DNA of 64,000 bases, taken from Maylandia zebra (Eukaryota; Chordata; Actinopteri; Cichliformes; Cichlidae). Under the pieces are notes generated by a model, which had not been told where the DNA came from, searched no databases, and saw only the letters and a list, made by a program, of their open reading frames with translations. Below are positions 22,331 to 33,392 of the stretch, one piece after another (positions within the stretch are counted from its first letter, which is position 1; every line of letters starts with the position of its first letter). Location of the stretch: contig NC_135184.1 of the NCBI RefSeq assembly GCF_041146795.1, positions 4,179,967-4,243,966 of the forward strand. The letters are read 5' to 3'. A program made the translations under genes and the position numbers.

Positions 22331-23583
22331 CCATCGAAGTCCTCATCCTCTGTGTCTGAATTGAACAGCTGCGCTAAATCTCCATCAAACATGCCAGGTT
22401 CACTGTCTTCACTGTCAGAGTCACTTTCCGTGCCGTGCGGCTCCTCGGAAATGATGCCGGCGTTTGCGAAAGCTCGAACAACAGTGCCAGCAGCCATGTT
22501 AGCCCAAGCAGCTACAATCCATTGGCAAATTGTGGCGTAACTTGCCCGGCGCTGCCTTCCACTCTTGGTGAAACTGTGGTCTCCATCGGTCATCCATCGC
22601 TCCCAGGCCGCTCGCAGCCTTACTTTGAACGGGCGGTTCGCACCGATGTCCAGCGGTTGGAGTTCCTTTGTCAGGCCTCCCGGAATGACAGCAAGCTCAC
22701 AGTTCATTTGTTTCACTAGTTTTTTCACATCGGCTGTGAGATGGGCACGCATAGAGTCACAGATTAAGAGCGATGGTGATGCGTGGAAAAAACCACCTGG
22801 TCTCCTTACATACACCTCCCTCAGCCACTCTTTCATCATTTCCTCATCCATCCAGCCCTTTTCATTTGCCTTAATGATGATTCCTGCTGGAAACTTCTCT
22901 TTAGGCAAAGTCTTTCGCTTAAAAATCACCATAGGCGGCAGTTTCTGTCCATTAGCATGGCAGCCAAGCACAACAGTGAAAGAAGACTTTTCATACCCCG
23001 TTGTGCGTATCGCTACCGTGCTGGTCCCCTGCTTCTCCACAGTGTGACTCACCGGGATGTCGAAAGTGAGCGGGACCTCGTCCATGTTTGTGATGTGGCT
23101 GGGCTGGATGTTTTTGTCGCCGATGTGTTTGCTGCAGTAGGAGCGGAAGATGGCCAGCTTTTCCTTATAATCCGCTGGAAGTTGCTGCGCTACCGTAGTC
23201 CTGGTCCGGATGGAAAAATGGCACCGTTTCATAAAACGAAAGCACCAAGACGGACCTCCTTGGAAATGTTCAATGTTCATCTCTTCAGCTAGTGAAACTG
23301 CTTTTAGCCGAATGGTGACCGTCGAAACGCTTCTCCCACTCGTTCTTTGCTCGATGATCCACCGCTCGAGTCTTTCCTCCAACTTGGGCCACCTCGCCTT
23401 ATGTCCGCGGAAACTCAGCTGCGTTTTCTTGACCTGCCGGAGCTTGTTTTCTTGCTTCCTCCATTTGCGAACCATCGATTCGTTAATCTTAAATTCTCTC
23501 GCCGCTGCTCGATTTCCATGTTCCTCCGCGTAGCTGATGGCCTTCAGTTTAAACTGTGCTTCGTAAGCGTGTCTCTTTGCCAT
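22243..23583 (-). CDS. pogo/Tigger-family transposase
   Basis: From the ATG at 23583 (MAKRHAYEAQFKLKAISYAE) the frame gives 446 residues without a break. The N-terminus is a psq/CENP-B type helix-turn-helix (AAAREFKINESMVRKWRK), followed by a second CENP-B-like domain (about residues 65-140). A DDE-superfamily catalytic core follows, with a DDD triad in THITNMDEVPLTF-like, LLICDSMRAH and LQPLDIGANRPFK contexts; 35 residues separate the last two aspartates. An acidic tail (TESDSDSEDSEPG) follows. This cuts and pastes its own element. The last 16 or so residues (VSTKLCFAPAL...) may be intron read-through, because a splice donor (GTGAGT) starts at 22314. Possibly still capable of activity, but this is unproven. 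Confidence 0.9.
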   Translation of the reverse strand: MAKRHAYEAQFKLKAISYAEEHGNRAAAREFKINESMVRKWRKQENKLRQVKKTQLSFRGHKARWPKLEERLERWIIEQRTSGRSVSTVTIRLKAVSLAEEMNIEHFQGGPSWCFRFMKRCHFSIRTRTTVAQQLPADYKEKLAIFRSYCSKHIGDKNIQPSHITNMDEVPLTFDIPVSHTVEKQGTSTVAIRTTGYEKSSFTVVLGCHANGQKLPPMVIFKRKTLPKEKFPAGIIIKANEKGWMDEEMMKEWLREVYVRRPGGFFHASPSLLICDSMRAHLTADVKKLVKQMNCELAVIPGGLTKELQPLDIGANRPFKVRLRAAWERWMTDGDHSFTKSGRQRRASYATICQWIVAAWANMAAGTVVRAFANAGIISEEPHGTESDSDSEDSEPGMFDGDLAQLFNSDTEDEDFDGFDDKNVSTKLCFAPALFLNTHTCMLVCC

Positions 23584-23812
23584 TTTCAGGGTTGTTAAAA
23601 CAACGATGTCCTGCATAACGCACATACCTGTTCTTTTACACAGGTATGTGCGATAAAGTCAACGCACACACTTCACCCTTTAGCGTTCTCATGGTGTTCT
23701 CTACTACGTCCTCATTACAACACACAGGGCGCACTGCGCTATAGGGCGCGCCGTACTTTTTGAAGAAAATCTAAGACTTTTAAGTGCGCCTTATGGTCGT
23801 GAAAATACGGTA

Positions 23813-24770
23813 ATAAAATCAGTTGCTTTTCAGTCTGTTGTTGCTGTTCTAGTGAGTACAGCAGCTCAGGAAGTTGGCAAAACAAAAATGAAAGCCTCAG
23901 AAACAAATCACGTGTGTGTTTGTCTGTGAATGAGAGAGAGAGAGAGAGACTGTGACAGGCAGACAGATTTGAGACACTGTGGCTTTTGCTGCATGTTTAA
24001 GACACTGGAGCTCAGGCATAAGTCACTGCCGTGTGTTTTCATGGATAAAGCCAAATTCAGGTTCTAAAATGAAGTAGAAATAAATGAAGTGTAAAGTTGA
24101 GGATAGCAAAAAGATTAGCATTATCTTGCAATGTGTGGACATCGCAGATTCATATGCAACTATGACGACTCATATCACAGGGAACTGGTGACTGCTGTCT
24201 CACAACTGAACTAAATCTGCAGTTCGAAAAAAGTAATATATCACAGTTTATCTTATTAGAATACTCAGCATATCACAAAATGTTACAAATTGTCTTAGAC
24301 ATCGTATATACTTGTATGTTTGTACAAGTTTCAGTTCATCACTGCAGCCATGACCCCAACTTTCCCTGTAAAAAGAAAAAAAATTGGCATCTCATTTTAG
24401 CTGTACAGGTTTAGAAAAACTCATCATTATATATGATATCTCATAGCCTATGTATTATATCCCTATATTTAAATTAAAATTACATGAATTCTGCTCAAGG
24501 TTACAGTTTTACTATATTCCTTTTTGAGGTTAACTGTATGGTTTTAGAAAAAAATAAAAGCAAGGTCCACTCAAATCACATAATGTGTGAATATTACCAT
24601 GTCTGAACTGCAGTTACATTAGTTTTCACAATAACAAACACAACTGCAGTGAGTATCGATTCAGGTTAACCCAGACTCCGTTCATGGTTATCATCTCCCT
24701 ATATTACAGTACACTTTTCTGTTGTCACTTTATTATACAAAACAATACACCAAACAAAGTCTTCTCAAAT
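23813..24770. other. Unassigned intronic DNA
   Basis: No gene. A short GA run lies at 23931-23949. Confidence 0.4.
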
Positions 24771-24854
24771 AAAGTCATTTCAATTCAATTTATATAGGAA
24801 TTTAAATGATAAAAAAATAGTTGCCTCACAGCGCTTTATATTGTGAGGTAAAGA

Positions 24855-25593
24855 CCCTACAACAGGGGTCTCAAATTCCAGCCCTCGGGGACCGGGGTCC
24901 TGAAACTTTTCCATTTGTCCCTATTGCAACTTACCTGAATGCAATTAGTAGGTCATTCGTAAGACTATAGAACTTGACTGTATGCTGATGTGGCAATTCA
25001 GCCATTTGATTTGTGTTACAGGAGCTCATGAGTGAATGAACATGGTGCAATAAAAATACTTTTAGTACATTTTTCCAAACACTTACATTTAAAAAATGTA
25101 AGTGTTTGGCGATCGTGGCTCAACTCCCAACTCAAGAGTTGGGAGTTTGCCTTGTAATTGGAAGGTTGCCGGTTTGAGCCCCAGCTTGGACAGTCTCGGT
25201 CGTTGTGTCCTTGGGCAAAACACTTCACCCGTTGCCTACTGGTGGTGGTCAGAGGGCCCGGTGGCGCCAGTGTCCGGCAGCCTCGCCTCTGTCAGTGCGC
25301 CCCAGGGTGGCTGTGGCTACAATGTAGCTGCCATCACCAGTGTGTGAATGTGTGTGTGAATATGTAAAGCGCTTTGGGGTCCTTAGGGACTAGTAAAGCG
25401 CTAGATACAGGCCATTTACCATTTACATTTACTTAAGCGGTTAGGGGTTGCCACTTCAGCATGCAGTCAAGTTCTATACTCTTGCTAATGCCCTTATAAT
25501 TTTATTCAGGTCTGCTGCAACAGGCAGGGACACATGGCAAAGTTTTAGGACACCGGCCCTCAAGGACTGGAGTTTGAGACCCCTGCCCCACAA
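24855..25593. mobile_element. hAT MITE, copy B, with nested SINE-like repeat
   Basis: Element 24863-25585. Ends are CAGGGGTCTCAAATTCCAG and, inverted, CAGGGGTCTCAAACTCCAG. Flanking 8-mers CCCTACAA (24855-24862) and CCCCACAA (25586-25593) match at seven of eight. The internal part is split by a SINE-like insertion at about 25.08-25.44 kb. Confidence 0.9.
25075..25440 (+). repeat. SINE-like interspersed repeat, full copy
   Basis: Starts with two adjacent hairpins (see findings), then GGTTGCCGGTTTGAGCCCC, which resembles a tRNA B box, then GTGTCCTTGGGCAAAACACT, CAGTGCGCCCCAGGGTGGC, and an end AAAGCGCTTTGGGGTCC followed by GGCCATTTACCATTTAC. Related copies: a 55-bp piece at 27.24 kb (same strand), and reverse copies at 56.79-56.94 and 59.99-60.29 kb. 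Confidence 0.7.
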
Positions 25594-25640
25594 TAATACA
25601 GAGAAAAACCCCAAAAATCAGATGAAAAAAGTAATGTGGA

Positions 25641-26331
25641 AATTACTTCTCCATATTCACAATGCTTTTAATTTTAACTGCAAACAGAAAGAGCTGGATG
25701 AACATTTTACAACTAATAAGGTTCTTAAGGATTTCCTGTATTTACAGGTCTCAACCTGAATAGGAATCCAATCCAATCATCAATTCAAACTGCAACTACA
25801 GTTCATAGATGGTAACATTATAAACAAGGCAACATAATTTACATAGATTTTGACTCATTTTTCCTTAAATAATACAGTTACGAGATACACTACTACAAGC
25901 CTTAAATAGTTTAATAACGTATCATGAATGTATTAATGTATTATAACGTATAATGTAAAAAAAAAACTCCTATACGGGACAGCGGAGCAAAACGATAGTT
26001 CTGCAAATAAAGTAAAATAAAGACAGTTTCAAAGTTGCAGAATGAACGCGTGTTCCTTTGTGCTAGTCACTCGGCACCCGTACCACAATGTCGGGAATAG
26101 AGGAGCAGCACAACTGAAGGTGCGGCTTGCTTGACCGCGACTTCTCGAATAAGGGTTCCGGGCAAAATTACCGCTTTAAAAAACAGAGAAGCGCTTGTTT
26201 TACTTCTATAAAAACGATTCGATGCTGCTCCTTGATTTTAGTCTGTTAGCCTGAAACAACAAATCTGACTAGGATCCAGCATGAGTCGGATTCTTGTGTT
26301 AGTTCATTGAGACCGCTACACTTTCACGTAC
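25641..26331. other. Unassigned DNA downstream of ZNF gene 1 exon 1
   Basis: No gene seen. The stretch from 26220 to 26331 (GTCTGTTAGCCTGA, TTCATTGAGACCG) is intron sequence shared with the other ZNF first-exon copies, for example 1890-1965 kb-scale position 1.9 kb and 58.87-58.92 kb. Confidence 0.45.
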
Positions 26332-26515
26332 CTATTATTTGTAACTTTATCTCGAGTTTCCGGTTAGTCTCTACCAGTCTGTGCTCACGGTCGATGTCGT
26401 CCTCATACTGGGAGATCGTTTCTGAAGATCTGAGAAGATTTCGTCTTCGGCAGCAGCTAATCTCTCCTCGACAAACTCTTACCGATGCCGAAGACTGAAT
26501 TGTTGAGCAGTAAAG
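26332..26515 (-). other. Zinc-finger gene 1, first exon (likely untranslated now)
   Basis: Minus strand: EFVEERLAAAEDEIFSDLQK in one frame, then ISQYEDDIDREHRLVE and KLEIKLQIIG in the next, separated by a one-base loss in the AAACG string near 26424. The donor (AG then GTACGT) ends the exon at 26332 in phase 1. The family's usual ATG codon is not present at the matching place. Joined to exon 2 this frame hits a stop, so I read it as a 5' UTR exon descended from a coding one. Confidence 0.65.
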
Positions 26516-26518
26516 AGG

Positions 26519-26612
26519 CAAGTCATTTCCGTTCTCCTTCTTTTTCTTCTTCTATTGTACTTCCGGTAGAATACACGCATCAACGTCGCATTGCTGCTCT
26601 CTTCAGGTCAGT
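26519..26612 (-). promoter_or_regulatory. Promoter-like block, zinc-finger gene 1
   Basis: Minus strand: AGAGAGCAGCAATGCGACG, then TACCGGAAGTACAATAGAAG, then GAACGGAAATGACTTG. CCGGAAGT is a full ETS core. It matches the block at 60.48 kb closely (ACCGGAAGTACAATAGAAG there too). It sits directly upstream of the first exon. Confidence 0.7.
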
Positions 26613-26995
26613 TTGAAGCTAGTCCTAAACTAAATTAAATAGCTGACTAACTAATGGTATGTCCATACATTAAAAAAAAAAAAAGAAATGTCAATATCTG
26701 TAATATCACGCTGTCAGATAGTTCATAGGAGTCATGACGTGTAACGATGGTGTTGGATTCAGGGACCATGGGAGAGAAGAGATTATCAAATATCCTAAAA
26801 CAGTTCAGTGCTACAATCCATTTCAGCCTCCATAAAAAGACAACAACTAGAAGATGTCACAGTATCACCCATGATGTTTGATTAGCATCTGACCGCTGTG
26901 CTGTGCAGAGATGCCAGAACAATGATGGAAGGAAAATAAAATAAAAGTAAAACACAGATTTAAATTGATGAAAATAGGAAAAACCTCAGTCTATT

Positions 26996-27842
26996 TCAGT
27001 TTAACAAACTCAGCAAAGACATCAAAATTGATTGAGTTATCATAATATAGACTAATCCAGCATAGAGCGGCTGAGTGAATGTGGTCTGGACTCTGTGGAG
27101 GAGAGTCATGGTTTCAGAGACGCTGTAGAAGGACAAAATACCTGCTCTGTGATCCAGGTACACTCCTACTCTGGAGGAACGAGGACCTGAGACACGAGTT
27201 TGGATGTTGTTGTCCCAAAAAGTGTCACTGATTTCATCTTGTAATCGGAAGGTTGCTGGTTTGAGCCCCGGCTCCAACAGTCTCGGTCGTTTATGTGCTG
27301 TGTTTGGATCCAGTGTGATTTCACATAAATATTTTAAGAATTCAGCTCTGGTCTTTGCTTCTGGTGGATCTGACAGTAAAACATCCACTTCACTGACTGT
27401 CAGTAAGACGCAGTGTTGGGGAGTAATGGAATACCACATCATAATGAGGCTGAAGGTGTTTCTCACAGTAAGATGCCAGACAGACTAAACAGGACTTGAA
27501 GGCTTTCATTTTTCTTCCAGTGCAGACATCACAGGCCACATCTTCAGGTCCAGCATAGCAGTGATCAGCAGGAGCAGCTTGGAGTCCAGTCTTCTTCAGC
27601 TCCTCCACTAAATCTGCTAACATGGTGCTTTTCTCCAGGACAGGCCTCGCTGTGAAAGTCTGTCTGCACTGAGGGCAGCTGTATATTTTCTTCTCCTCCT
27701 CTCCATCCCAGAATCTTTTAGTTCAGTTCATGCAGTAGCTGTGTTGACAGGGAATAGTAACCGGATCTTTCAGTAGATCCAAACAGATCTTGGTCCAGCT
27801 GAACTCCTTTCTGCGCCATTTCTCCTCTCAGTGTCAGTGACT
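26996..27842 (-). pseudogene. TRIM pseudogene (collapsed copy of the 42-kb gene)
   Basis: Minus strand pieces match the intact TRIM at 42.1-43.8 kb: start MAQKGVQLDQ (ATG near 27820), then a broken RING ending SCPQCRQTF-like sequence, then [20 protein letters not shown] and the B-box1 [15 protein letters not shown] up to KHLQPHYD. The next recognisable part is [12 protein letters not shown] and CEITLDPNTAHK, so B-box2 and the coiled coil (roughly 750 bp) are deleted. A 55-bp SINE piece replaces part of the PRY region, and SRVGVYLDHRAGILSFYSV ends it. Non-functional. Confidence 0.9.
27239..27292 (+). repeat. SINE fragment inside the TRIM pseudogene
   Basis: CTTGTAATCGGAAGGTTGC and GGTTTGAGCCCCGGCTCC match the SINE-like repeat at 25.16-25.20 kb. 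It interrupts the SPRY coding sequence. Confidence 0.8.
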
Positions 27843-28137
27843 GTGTGAGTTTGTTTTCCTTATAACTGAAACTAGTCTGAGCTCTGATTGAAACAACATG
27901 TGAATGGGGCCTGTCAGCCCTTACACATAACCACATTTTGGTTGCACCTATCTTCAAACTGGAGATTTAAAAGGGAGGAAACGAAGAAATGTATAAACAG
28001 AGGAGGTGCTGATTTAGACAGCAGCTTCACTGTAAGAAGTAAAGCAGTATGAGAGAGAGTGGCCATGTTGAACCATTTCTAGGACCTTTTTAAAAAAAAA
28101 TTTAAACCCTTTATAAAAGTTTTGTGCTACATTTATA

Positions 28138-29160
28138 AACTACCAGACCCCCGTCATCAACGAGTGCCCAGTGGAGAGAGTGGACAGCTTCAAATACCTC
28201 GGAGTTCACATCACGCAGGACCTGTCATGGTCCTGTCACATCAACACTGTGGTGAAAAAGGCCCGACAGCGTCTCTACCACCTCAGACGCTTGAGAGACT
28301 TCCAACTGCCCTCCAAGGTGCTCAGGAACTTTTACTCGTGCACCATAGAGAGCATCCTGGCGGGAAACATCTTAACCTGGTTCAGGAACAGCACCATGCA
28401 GGACAGACGAGCTCTACAGAGGGTTGTGCGGTCAGCTGAGCGCACCATCCGCTCCGAGCTCCCTGACCTGCACTCAATCTACAGCAGGCGGTGCTGGACC
28501 AAGGCCAGGAAGATGGTGAAGGACCTCAGCCATCCCAACAACAGACTGTTCTCTCTGTTGAGGTCAGGAAAGCGATTCCGCTCCCTGAAGACCAACACAG
28601 AGAGACTGAGGAGGAGCTTCTTCCCGCAGGCGATACGGTCTCTCAATCACACCACCACACAGTACTGACCCACACATATGGTTCTTACACACACACTGGA
28701 CTTTCTGGACTTTGGTTTTGCACAACACTGGTCACTATATTCTTCATTTCCAGTTAATACTTGTACAGCTGCTGTTATTGTGTATATATTTATTTATATT
28801 TAGATTTCTTCATACATTCTTATATAGTTCTATATTGTGTATTGTGTATTTTGTTGTACAGTTATTTTATTTTCAACTTTAATTTATATATTTATCTTTA
28901 TCTTATTCTTCCCAGTTAAATTTACCCTTCATTCTAATTTGTGTTGTACAGTTATTTCATTTTTAACCTTAATTTATATTTTATTCCTTCCTAGTTAAAT
29001 TTACCCTTTTTAATTTTTCATATTTATTTCCTATCTTATTCATAGCCTTTTCCTTTTTTGTTTTCTTTAGGTCACGAGCAGTTGTCCAAGCATTTCACTA
29101 CATATCGTACTGTGTATGACTGTGTACGTGACAAATAAAAATTTGAATTTGATTTGAATT
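28138..29160 (+). mobile_element. L2-type LINE, 5'-truncated 3' end
   Basis: An open frame from about 28141 to 28668 reads VDSFKYLGVHITQDLSWSCH, KKARQRLYHLRRLR, LRNFYSCTIESIL and FFPQAIRSLN then stop. This is the end of the reverse transcriptase region and C-terminus of an L2/Maui-type (Jockey superfamily) LINE. An AT-rich 3' UTR follows, ending GACAAATAAAAATTTGAATT and a TTTGAAT repeat. The frame is uninterrupted, so it is a fairly young copy, but the 5' nine-tenths are missing. Confidence 0.85.
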
Positions 29161-29489
29161 TAAACTTGAAATGCCTTCGACCCCAGTTTCTAATAGACCC
29201 TTGTTAAAGGTGACTATTAAAGCTGAAATTGAACAGAAATGATATGAAATGAAATCTCTGAGGATTTTTTGAATAAAAATAGCATATTTAGAATGTAACT
29301 TCAAGTAAAAAGTGTATTTTAATCTTTGTCCATGTAAGTTGAAAACACATAAAATCCCAGCTCATTTGGCTGCTTTGATTGGAACAGATCATGTTTCAGA
29401 TTTTTACTGACAAGTCAAATCACTTTTTTTATGTACCACATTTAAAAACAGGAATATCTCCAATGTGTTGTATTTCATGTAGACTGAGG
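29161..29489. other. Unassigned intergenic DNA
   Basis: No gene or resolved repeat. Confidence 0.4.
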
Positions 29490-29700
29490 ACCCCAGATGT
29501 AGAGTCTGGGATTACATGAAAATCTTTTTATTGAAGGTGACCCAAATCCATGAACAAACAGAGAAACACGAGGGAAACATTGGAATTAGGAAAACTGCAG
29601 GAAACATAATGGCCACGACGCACAGGAAACAGTCTGAGGGGAACAGGATGGTGTGACAAAGGGCTAGGGGAAGACAATCTGTTTATCCCCTAGCCTCTTT
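29490..29700 (-). repeat. TGTCACGGT-end repeat family, fragment 3
   Basis: GACCCCAGATGTAGAGTCTG, then TTTTATTGAAGGTGACC and AAACAGAGAAACACGAGGG, the order found in the other members. Ends not visible. Confidence 0.4.
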
Positions 29701-31336
29701 TCCTTGACCTCCATATTGTTTAAATGGAGACAAAGGTATGAAGGAGAATTGATAACAAGTTAGGAAAAGAGAAGAGTGGTGCTGAAGTCGAACGCCCTTA
29801 CGTGATGTGTTGCGCCATGTTAAAACTACAAGAAGACAGACTACATAATGTGCACCACGTGTTCAAACCCTGTTAGTTTATGTAAGTCATATAAGTGAGA
29901 ACAACATGTGAAAAATATCACATCATTAAAAAGATTGAGATTTTAAAGAAGGTACATTGAAGGCCTGATTTGCTAACATCTGTAGCAGTGCAAAGTCTTC
30001 TTTTGATACTATAAAGCTGCTGGATTCATTAAAGAGCTTCTGTTTCAGTGACAACGTTTTAAACAAGAGTATTTTTGCCGTTACCCTGATGACATGTGTA
30101 TTTGCAGGTGTTTTACTTTCAGGACAAATATATATCAATATATCAATAACACATATAATAACACAATAATTTAACTTGTTTTGTAAATCTGTCCCATAGC
30201 CTAATAAATTAAACATGGAACAGTGGAACTGCTTTCCTCCTTCTTTCCTCCTCCAGCCATGGTCTGTGTTAGTGCCAGTGTTTTTCCACAGAGCCGACAG
30301 GTCCACCTCTGGGAGGAGCCACCGTGTTCCTGCTCTCACCTGTGGGTAATTAAGCTGTTGACTTTTAAGGGCAGCGCTCTCAAATTCTTTTTACCAGATT
30401 CTCAGCTAACCACAGTTAGTGCAGGCCATCAGTGTGTTTTGTAAATATCATAGTAAATTACCTTGAACCTCTCATTCATAGCTACTCACCAGATTACCAG
30501 ATACAAATCCTCTCCATAGAACCTGCATTCGGACGCTGGACCTCTTGACAGTCTTCATAGTCATGGTTTTTGCTCACTACACACACCTGCCTGCCTCAGC
30601 ATCAGGAGTTTTGGATTCCTTATCACTCACCCAGACCACTCTCCCCTCCGTGCAACTGATCCACTTGCGGCAATTAAGCAGCTAAAAGGAACATTCAGAA
30701 CCAATAACTGCCAGCATTGTCCTGGAACCATTTACTCTTATTTGTCTTTGTCTCTTATAGTCTCTCTTGTTGTTTGCATAGCTCAGGTTGCATAAGTGCT
30801 CCATAGTTTTGGCACTGTTCATGGCACAAGTTTATACTCACTGCCCACAGTTCACAGTTGAATAGCCTCGTTGTATATACACTTGTTTTGTAAACTAACT
30901 GTCACTTAATCGTTGCCAGTGCTCCGTCTGCGTCCTGCATTTGAGCTCTTTTTTCTCGAGTTGGCTACGGCTGTCACACTCCTCCAAGTTTAGGATTTCT
31001 GTGACTGCAGTAAATTTCCCTCCGTCCATCGCTTATCCCACAATGTGATAGGATTCTCTTCAACCATGATTGAAATTGATGTGGAGGAGTGGCGACATGC
31101 TTTAACACATAACACTTTAACAATGACTGACTAAACAAAACTCTCCTTCAAGAGGTCACTAAGGTGGTATCAGATCTTAACATTGTATTGCTGATTATTT
31201 TCTCGTGGGTGGTGATTGGAACAAATGAGTGATGGATAGATGTCCCCCAAAATTAGGGAAAAGTGACAATGACATTAATTTATTAATGGCTTTATAATGG
31301 ATAATAATTTAATAGATGCATGGAAAACATTAAATC
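29701..31336. other. Unassigned intergenic DNA
   Basis: No gene. Segments such as CAGTGCTCCGTCTGCGTCCT (30917) resemble the end of interspersed repeats in this group of fish, but I cannot bound them. Confidence 0.35.
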
Positions 31337-31795
31337 CAGTGCTTCAGCGGCGACACAGAGATCACACACAGCACATGGAGTGGTACAACACAGCAAAGGA
31401 CAAAGGAAAGCACGGCTTAAATACACAAGGGAGTGACGAGGGAATGGAAAACAGGAGGGAAACACAGCTGGGACTAATTAGACATGATCAGACATGAGGA
31501 CGCAAAACTAGATACACTGACATAGGACATGAGACCGTCAAAATAAAACAGGAAACATGAGACAATCACAAAGACGCAGACTAGAAGTTGAGACATAGTG
31601 ACACGACTGACTAGGGAGACGAGTGACTCGACGAGGAACACGGGAAAGACAAAGTAACAGAAACCTAAATCCTAGGACGAAGAATATAACAAAAGCAGAA
31701 AACAACAAAGAGAACCAAAACCCATGAGTAAAAAGAATCAAAAAATATAAATTAACCACAAACACTGAGTCAGAAGACTTAGGACCATCACATGA
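31337..31795 (-). repeat. TGTCACGGT-end repeat family, copy 4
   Basis: A-rich body with AACAGGAGGGAAACACAGC, AAAATAAAACAGGAAACATG and an end CACTGAGTCAGAAGACTTAG then GGACCATCACA, parallel to the right ends at 33.37 and 44.96 kb. The left end is not clear. Confidence 0.5.
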
Positions 31796-32876
31796 CGTGT
31801 ACCTTCAAAGTGCTTTTATTAGATCAAAGGCCAAGTGGATTTAAGATAGAGAAAATAATTTCCATTATTTTAGTCATTTAGAAAAACAAGTCGACAGAAA
31901 AAAAAACCCTCCATAACCAGTTTATGGAGTTATTAAATTGTACAGATAGCAAGATTGTAGAAAAGGACGTTTTTGAGTTTTTCTCTGGTCTGTGCTCCTC
32001 TCATTACTCAAGAGTAATCATAGACTTTTTATTTATTTATTTCAAATCTAAAATATCTAAAATCTATAATATCTTGATTAAAGCGATGCAATTTCTACTA
32101 AATTCTATGGTTAGGGAACTAAAGATTTACAGCACTCAGAGAATTCCCCTGGTTTGTGACAGCTTCACACTGAAAAATATAGAATATATTGATAGAAAAT
32201 TGTCCAACACATTTTTTAGATTTTACTGACAGAACATTTTTCTAATCAGAATAAGGAAAAACAGAACTGAAAGAATGGACTGAAGACAGAAGACTTTGAT
32301 CAAAGTTTATTTATTATACATATCTTCAGTTTATTTGCACCTTAAGTATTAAATATTGAGTTACATATTGCATTCAATATTAATAATTGAATGATCTATG
32401 CTTTGATTATTGATAATATGATAATAACAGTTTTACAGCTTCTAATATGTTTGTAGATTTAGGGGGAAAAAAACAACAAAAGTATTTTTTCTGCCAAAAA
32501 GACAAATGTGTATGTGATTACAGATTTAATTTCTAAATGTACTAAATGGTGGGAACAAAATCTCGTTAATAAAGAGTTTTCTCTGCTATGATTATTGGCT
32601 GCAAGAAAAACAAAAAGATGGATCAGGATTAATCAGTGCAAGCAGTAATATCAGTAGATCAGAGGATTCTTAAGGAGCTGTGGATGGTGAGGAAACTGAT
32701 GATGCGGATGGCCTGAGGTTGTACCACCTGACCTGATATATTGTAATACTTTTCAAAACAAATGGAAAAATATTGAATTTTGGTCCTAACTGGTCAACTG
32801 CAGGCTTTATAAGAATTTCTGAAAGTTCTGACTCAACTGTTTTATAACAAAGCATTCAGAGGACAAATCACAAATT
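31796..32876. other. Unassigned intergenic DNA
   Basis: AT-rich. A 101-residue frame at 31924-32229 has no feature I recognise and is not supported by any family resemblance. Confidence 0.4.
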
Positions 32877-33392
32877 GTCACAGTTTGCTGAGCTAAGCAG
32901 TGTGGTGTGTGAGAGTAAGGACCCAAGATGCAGGCACGGCTGAGATGCAAGTGAGTATTATTCATAAGGTGGGTGATACAAACAGAAACCGTGAAGGCGT
33001 GGACGGAAACTAAGCAAAAACTAAACCGGAAAAAACTAACAACACAGACCTGAAAGAGAGACGCAGGGAGACTCAGGGAAACAACACAGGATGACGCAGG
33101 GAAATAACACAGACTAACCAGCGACGAGCACAAGAGGACAAACACTATAAGTACAAAAAGAGGGAGACACAGCTGAACCTAACTGACCTGACGAGACAGG
33201 GGAAATGTAAACTGAACACACTGACATCAGACACAGACCTTCACAATAAAACAGGAAATGCATAGACTGACCTCAGAAGCACAATCCAAACACAGAAGCA
33301 AAACCTAAGAACTAACAAAGATACATCATAAAATCAAAGATTAATAATATGAAACGGAAAACACTGGGTCACTGATCCAGTACCGTGGCAAA
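32877..33392 (-). repeat. TGTCACGGT-end repeat family, copy 5 (both ends)
   Basis: Begins TGTCACAGTTTGCTGAGC and ends GATCCAGTACCGTGGCA, the clearest copy with two ends of inverse sense. Length 516 bp. A target duplication is not evident. The minus-strand frame at 32807-33145 is a by-product. Confidence 0.55.

Larger units (their letters stand above)
22046..23812 (-). mobile_element. pogo/Tigger-like DNA transposon, nearly intact
   Basis: Element 22048-23810 (1763 bp). Ends are CCGTATTTTCACGACCATAA and its inverse TTATGGTCGTGAAAATACGG, each with a TA on the outside (22046-22047, 23811-23812), the duplication typical of Tc1/mariner and pogo elements. GGCGCAC-type subterminal repeats lie inside both ends. 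It carries a long uninterrupted transposase frame on the minus strand. It lies in intron 1 of ZNF gene 1, in the same orientation. Confidence 0.95.
24771..25640 (-). repeat. LINE tail with (TTGAA)n end, copy 2, split by a hAT MITE
   Basis: The reverse strand of 24771-24862 gives ATTGTAGGGTCTTTACC, AATATAAAGCGC and TATATAAATTGAATTG. Its continuation, GGGGTTTTTCTCTGTATTAT in reverse, lies at 25594-25615 beyond the MITE. The two parts fit together once the MITE is removed. Confidence 0.75.

Noticed and set aside
22265-23598. Several plus-strand frames of 83-169 residues
   Set aside because: All are antisense to the pogo-like transposase, which has the recognisable domains.
25155-25200. tRNA gene (B-box-like GGTTTGAGCCC; also 27.25 and 60.24 kb)
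   Set aside because: No cloverleaf, no A box at the right spacing, and the sequence recurs within longer interspersed repeats. It is a SINE-like part.
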